Positions 59,803-64,000 of a DNA stretch of 64,000 bases are shown piece after piece (within the stretch, counting starts at the first letter, position 1; each line of letters opens with the position of its first letter). The DNA comes from Torreya grandis. Its lineage: Eukaryota; Streptophyta; Pinopsida; Cupressales; Taxaceae. A model generated the notes under the pieces. The model made no database searches and was not told the DNA's origin. It saw only the letters and a list, made by a program, of their open reading frames with translations. Location of the stretch: the NCBI GenBank assembly GCA_037957365.1, contig JARHVA010000021.1, forward strand, positions 4,360,001 through 4,424,000, written 5' to 3'. Made by a program: the position numbers and the translations under genes.

Positions 59803-60200
59803 ACACATAACACTGTATACAATATAACAAGATCTATTTGCCAATAAACAATGCCAAATTAAACAACAACCATATATATATATAATTTAGAACATCATTT
59901 TAATACAAATATGGTGCATGAATAAATAATGTGAACATGAATGTTGAGACTAGCTCTCTCACTCTCACTCACAGATACATCAAAACTAGAACTAGAGGCC
60001 CCACTATCTCTATGTGACATTGATCTATGGATACACTTACTTTCTCTCTCTCTCTCCTAATACATGCCCAACTCATCCATAAAATTAGCATGATCCCACT
60101 AAATTCATATGTAATCATCTAATATACGATTACTAGCCCTATCTAAAGCATCAAGAGTGAGTATGGTATGCCTCTGTAGCTCAGCACATACCTCATCTCT
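58991..60200 (+). other. non-coding part of the giant gypsy element after gag
   Basis: AT-rich with spaced AATTAAGATAT-like motifs (about 59212, 59270, 59328). No pol motif was found where protease and RT would be expected. Open frames are absent. Confidence 0.5.
59723..59800. repeat. (AT)n microsatellite
   Basis: A pure TA/AT dinucleotide run of about 78 bases. Confidence 0.97.
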
Positions 60201-61680
60201 ATCTACCATTACCTACCTAAATGTCATAGTCTCTATCACCTCATGATCAAATAAATGGGCATGTACCCCATGAACATTGGTATCCATCTCCACCAATCCA
60301 TCCTCCACATCATCACTAGGGATATGCTGTGTCAACTTATGCAGTGCCAACTCAATAGTGACCTCCCAATACTCATCATCTCCTAGACTTGTAAGTATCC
60401 ACATAATTCATAAGAATCCTATCAAATAAACACATAATCAACTTTGCACATAGCATATAAACATGATATTTAACTCACCATCAACATCGCTAAGGGGATC
60501 TACATCTAATACCTCATTCATGATCATCCCACCTTTTAAAAATAGAGGTACTCATATATGGTCACTCGACTAGGCCTAATAGGCCTCGATCACTCCCACA
60601 TCATTTATATATAGTACCTAAATGTTAGCATCATGCTATATCAATATAATGGGAGCTAGCTCAGTAATATATGGCCTTGATATACTACCTGTCTTTGTAA
60701 GATCTTGAGAACTCCTCAACCATATCACAGGTGTTAGGGGAACATCTTGCACAACACCAAACTATCAGGTAACCCTCTCATATTGAAATCACTCATATAC
60801 ATTATCCAAATGATCATGTATCCAAAAATTAACAGAAGTATGCCTTAGTTATGTGTTATCCTTAGGCCACCTCTGGTGGCCCTTATAGTGTCTCCAAATG
60901 ATATCCTTCATTGTCAAACTATCTAGCAATTGTTGACACTGTGTATTGTTCCTCCTCGATGCATACCCTATCCTGATCCATATCTCTACAAACACTTATA
61001 GATGACCTTATCCATACCATGCATGTGCCACTAGCCTACTCATATCTATTTATTCATATGCCCAGTAGTGTAATAGTTTCGATGCATTGATACCCTCATC
61101 ATAGATCTCTTATGTAAAATGGTATAGATCCCTATATAGATGAACAAACATCATACAACCCTAAGAGGAAATAGTGCCATGTTACTCTATGTCATGCACT
61201 ATCTAATGCATCTTGAAATAAATTGAGACACCACTCCCATCTACAACAATGAATGAAGATAACAATATAGCTAAGAATTTTTGTAATCATGGAACATCAG
61301 ACATCATAATCATGATCAATAATATATCACTTTGACTCCTTGTACGATGAATCCCCACTACCAAGGTAGAGAAATACCTAGATTCCTGATGTATAGCTCA
61401 AAGACTAGTGGCTTCCTAAAATATAGATTGTTAGTTAGAGATTGGCAATCATAGAATCTGATATGTTTCTTCTAATGTCATAGTCATCTCACGTACAAGT
61501 ATTCACAATGTACAAATGTCTACATCCCACTTATCACATAATGAAGTAATCATATGCTTAAACTAGGGCATAGGCTCCAAGAAAGAAACATATATTAGGC
61601 CTACTCTCTCAAGCACGTCCATTTCCACATTAGCCAAGGATAAATCATGTACAAGTGTTTATCATCTTCCCCATGTAGAA
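60200..61680 (-). pseudogene. antisense plant mobile domain (PMD) ORF relic in the giant gypsy element
   Basis: On the minus strand a single frame can be followed from about 61170 down to 60850 with only a few stops. It gives FVHLYRDLYHFT, LYDEGINASKLLHYWAYE, MSRLVAHAWYG, VEIWIRIGYASRRNNTQ and QLLDSLTMKDIIWRHYK. The Y-R-x-L, LLxxWxYE and LDSLTxxxIIWRxY signatures are those of the plant mobile domain found in MAIL/MAIN proteins, some Mutator-like transposons and extra ORFs of gypsy elements. A further open block (60404-60213, MWILTSLGDDEYWEV) would be the C-terminal acidic part. It lies antisense between gag and the 3' LTR of a plus-strand element. Non-functional here. Confidence 0.6.
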
Positions 61681-62639
61681 CTCTCTCATGTAGGAATCAA
61701 CCTATACAATTACAACTAAATTAGGCATCACCAAAATAAAAACTAAACCCAAAAATCAATAATATGTATCAAAAACTAGTTAATAATGCTAAGCATCACA
61801 TCTCAAGACTATTGGAAACTAGCGTTGAATAAAGGACAATAGCATTAGATAGTAGTGTAAAACCCTGGACACTAGCACCAAGACCTAAACACTAGTGCCT
61901 AGAGTGGGACACTTGTGCCAATCTATTAAAAATAACCCAAAACTAGTTCCTTTTTAGTAAAAAAAGTAAATAAAAAAATAAAAATGATAAAAATAGGAAA
62001 AAGTTTGAGTGCCTTACCAAGTGAACCTCCTCCCCAACCAGAATTTGTGCCTCAACCTCCTCATAATATGACAAGCTAGCTCCTCATCTCCTCTACATAT
62101 TTCTCTCACTTAGACATAAAGTGATTTCAAATCAAATGATCTAAATGAATTTCAAAATGAATCAAAATGACCTATTTAAGTCATAACTTACCCAATGCCA
62201 CCTTATTAAGGTTACCCCTGCTTGCTAATTTTGCTAACTAATACAACTCTATTGTTATCACCACATCTCAAGAACCATAGCTCCAATTAATAAACTAGTT
62301 TTTTCACATGGGACTTGACAGTGGTACGCTATGTACCATATAGGTTAAACTAATTCCCTCATCATTATTAAATCTATAAAGTAAAAAAATAATCACACTA
62401 TATTTAACAGTACAATAGACCCAACATCTATCTAATTACACATTAAATTATCAACTTTGATAGAGTAAATACACTATTCAAATTTAATACAACATTGAAA
62501 TTTATAATTAACATCATCACAATCGATCCTTACCACTTTTGGTTACATATCCTCATCACAATCTTGAATCTCTTACTAAAATAGGGGAAATATGCATAGA
62601 TTACTTCAGACATATAGAGTGGCATTCAAATATGTAGAT
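61681..62639. other. non-coding stretch of the giant gypsy element
   Basis: AT-rich. Near 61812-61925 it contains repeats of a GGACACTAGxxCCA motif similar to those in the 5' LTR. No gene seen. Confidence 0.45.
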
Positions 62640-63030
62640 ATTTGGGTCTACAAAGGTTTACATAGGCATTTAGATTCACATATTTTTAGATATACAGACA
62701 CAAGGGTTGACATAGGTTTATACAGGCATTTAGATTCATAGATTCTTAGATAAATAGACACATGGGTCTACATAGGTTTACATAGAAATTCAGATTCACA
62801 AATTTTTAGATATATAGATACACGAGTCTACATAGGTTTACAAAAATATTTAGTTATATAGAAACACAAATCTACACAGGTTTATATAGGCATTCAGATT
62901 TACATATTTTCATATATACACACACATGGGTCTACATAGGTTTACATATGTTTTCACATATTTTCATATATAAAGATGCATAGGTCTACGTAGGTTTATG
63001 TAGGTTTACACGGGTATTTAGATTACACTC
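62640..63030 (+). repeat. tandem repeat, unit near 60 bp, about six diverged copies
   Basis: Units read GGGTCTACATAGGTTTACAT, then AGGCATTTAGATTCACATAT, then a TTTTAGATATATAGACACA stretch. Copies vary in length and sequence. Confidence 0.82.
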
Positions 63031-63280
63031 TATGCATATATACAGTTTTGACTCAGGTATACTAGCTCATTCAAATATTTAGATACACAATTACATTGAT
63101 CATTTTTTAGGATTAGGGGAATGATGTAGAGCACATGTTCTTGGTCCCAATTTTTATAATTATCAAGTGACACTCAGTATCATCACCACTTTCATCATTA
63201 GTATCATCATCAAGTTTTCACCAGTTTGGGTCACAAGGTCATCTACAATAGTTGATCCATAGCATTACACTAGGCCCATT
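63031..63280. other. spacer between the two tandem arrays
   Basis: No feature beyond a short ATCATCA-rich run near 63180-63212. Confidence 0.4.
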
Positions 63281-63755
63281 ATATATACTCATATTCAGAG
63301 TGTGGTCAAATGATCCTTATTTATTCACACATTCAATTTACATACTTATATTTAGAGTGGGGGAAGTGAGCCTTGTTTCTCCACACATTCAATTTACATA
63401 CTCAGATTCAGAGTGGGGGCAAGTGAGTCTTATTTATCTATGCATTCAGTTTACATACTCAGATTTAGAGTGGGGGAAAGTGAGCCTTGTTTCTCCACAC
63501 ATTTAGTTTACATACTCAAATTTAGAGTGGGGGAAAGTGAACCTTATTTCTCCACACATTGAATTTACATACTCAGATTTAGAGTGGGGGCAAGCGAGCA
63601 TTGTTTCTTCACACATTCAGTTTACATACTCAGATTTAGAGTCAAGGAAAGTGATCATTATTTCTCCACACATTCAGTTTACATACTCAAATTCAAAGTG
63701 GGGGAAAGTGAGCCTTATTTTTCAACACATTTAATTTACATACTCAGTTTCAATA
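63281..63755 (+). repeat. tandem repeat, unit 57 bp, about eight copies
   Basis: Units consist of CACACATTCAGTTTACATAC, TCAGATTTAGAGTGGGGGAA and AGTGAGCCTTATTTCTC in succession. The unit is a multiple of three, so open frames of 65-92 codons run through it in more than one phase with a 19-residue period. They have no other sign of coding. Confidence 0.93.
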
Positions 63756-63925
63756 CAAGGGCATGCACACCATATGTCTCCCCTTCACATATTACACTCC
63801 AGTTCTTATTGACTTCTCTAGCCAAAAATTGGGCCAAATCCAGATTACATTCACATAGGTAAGCATAGGTACACTTTCCTATTTTCTTTTACTCTAATAC
63901 TTTAATTTCATTCCATTACTAGAAT

Positions 63926-63939
63926 AAAAGGGGGGTAAA
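63926..63939 (+). other. polypurine tract of the giant gypsy element
   Basis: AAAAGGGGGG followed by TAAA directly precedes the LTR start. This fixes the plus orientation and identifies 63940 as a 3' LTR start. Confidence 0.85.
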
Positions 63940-64000
63940 TGTAAACACCCTAATTTGGTCAACCAACCACAAGTATTGTCTTTTATTGCTCTTTCACATG
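63940..64000 (+). repeat. start of the 3' LTR of the giant gypsy element
   Basis: TGTAAACACCCTAATTTGG and the bases up to the window end (TCTTTCACATG) match 44016-44078 with a few differences, including a 3-base gap around GTATTATGTC/GTATTGTC. The LTR continues outside the window. Confidence 0.88.

Larger units (their letters stand above)
44016..64000 (+). mobile_element. giant Tat-like Ty3/gypsy element, lacking pol, interrupted by a nested element
   Basis: A 5' LTR starts at 44016 and the same sequence restarts at 63940 directly after a polypurine tract, giving one plus-strand element of about 20 kb that leaves the window in its 3' LTR. Removing the nested insertion (46146-57079 plus one target copy) leaves about 9 kb of own sequence. 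It comprises gag, an AT tract, an antisense plant-mobile-domain relic and two tandem arrays near the 3' end. No protease, RT or integrase was seen, so it is non-autonomous. Large UTR arrays and extra ORFs, sometimes antisense, are known from Tat-lineage elements. The lineage call is inference. Alternatively 44016 is the 3' LTR of an element to its left. Confidence 0.7.

Noticed and set aside
63252..63862. Three overlapping plus-strand frames with a 19-residue repeat
   Set aside because: The repeat unit is 57 bp, a multiple of three, so several phases stay open at once. No start context, no unique domain.

Overview
The window is plant nuclear DNA, almost certainly from a seed plant with a large, repeat-dominated genome. 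It holds one credible host gene in 64 kb. The rest is AT-rich and filled with LTR retrotransposons in different stages of decay, nested insertions, minisatellites and degenerate TTTAGGG-type (plant telomere motif) arrays. The sparse, old, unpurged repeat content would suit a gymnosperm such as a conifer, but that is inference and no species can be named from the sequence.

Layout. 1-1955: 5' part of a fairly young Ty1/copia element on the minus strand (LTR, initiator-tRNA-Met primer site, gag and start of protease). About 2150-13360: a strongly decayed plus-strand Ty3/gypsy element (gag, protease, RT/RNase H and integrase relics, then a long Lys/Glu-rich downstream ORF relic and a possible 3' LTR start). 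13.4-21.1 kb: AT-rich sequence with palindromic and tandem minisatellites. 21177-23204 (minus): an intact four-exon multicopper ferroxidase gene of the LPR1/LPR2 type, with candidate promoter elements upstream to about 23.65 kb. 24.75-24.87 kb: a tRNA-derived SINE-like fragment. 27.15-33.92 kb: a composite inverted-repeat (foldback-like) structure. Its arms of about 0.7 kb end in a 20-bp palindromic minisatellite, and its core holds two degenerate telomere-motif blocks. 35358-37999: a short non-autonomous LTR retrotransposon on the minus strand. 38.0-44.0 kb: dispersed short repeats, a decayed minus-strand ORF made of repeated acidic/Phe-rich peptides, and a tandem array ending at an LTR. 44016-64000: a very large plus-strand gypsy element with a 5' LTR, a split gag, an antisense plant-mobile-domain relic, two tandem arrays, a polypurine tract and the first bases of the 3' LTR. 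Its gag is interrupted by a complete minus-strand gypsy element (46146-57079) flanked by the 5-bp target duplication ATTAC.

The only gene likely to act for the host is the LPR-type oxidase. It keeps all type-1, type-2 and type-3 copper ligands, and three acidic residues sit at the positions I recall for the Fe(II) site of Arabidopsis LPR1. It should be a secreted or cell-wall ferroxidase in iron-dependent phosphate sensing. Everything else is selfish DNA, nearly all unable to make protein. The most interesting material is structural: the foldback with telomere-like cores, the antisense mobile-domain ORF in a giant pol-less gypsy element, and the clear nesting order.
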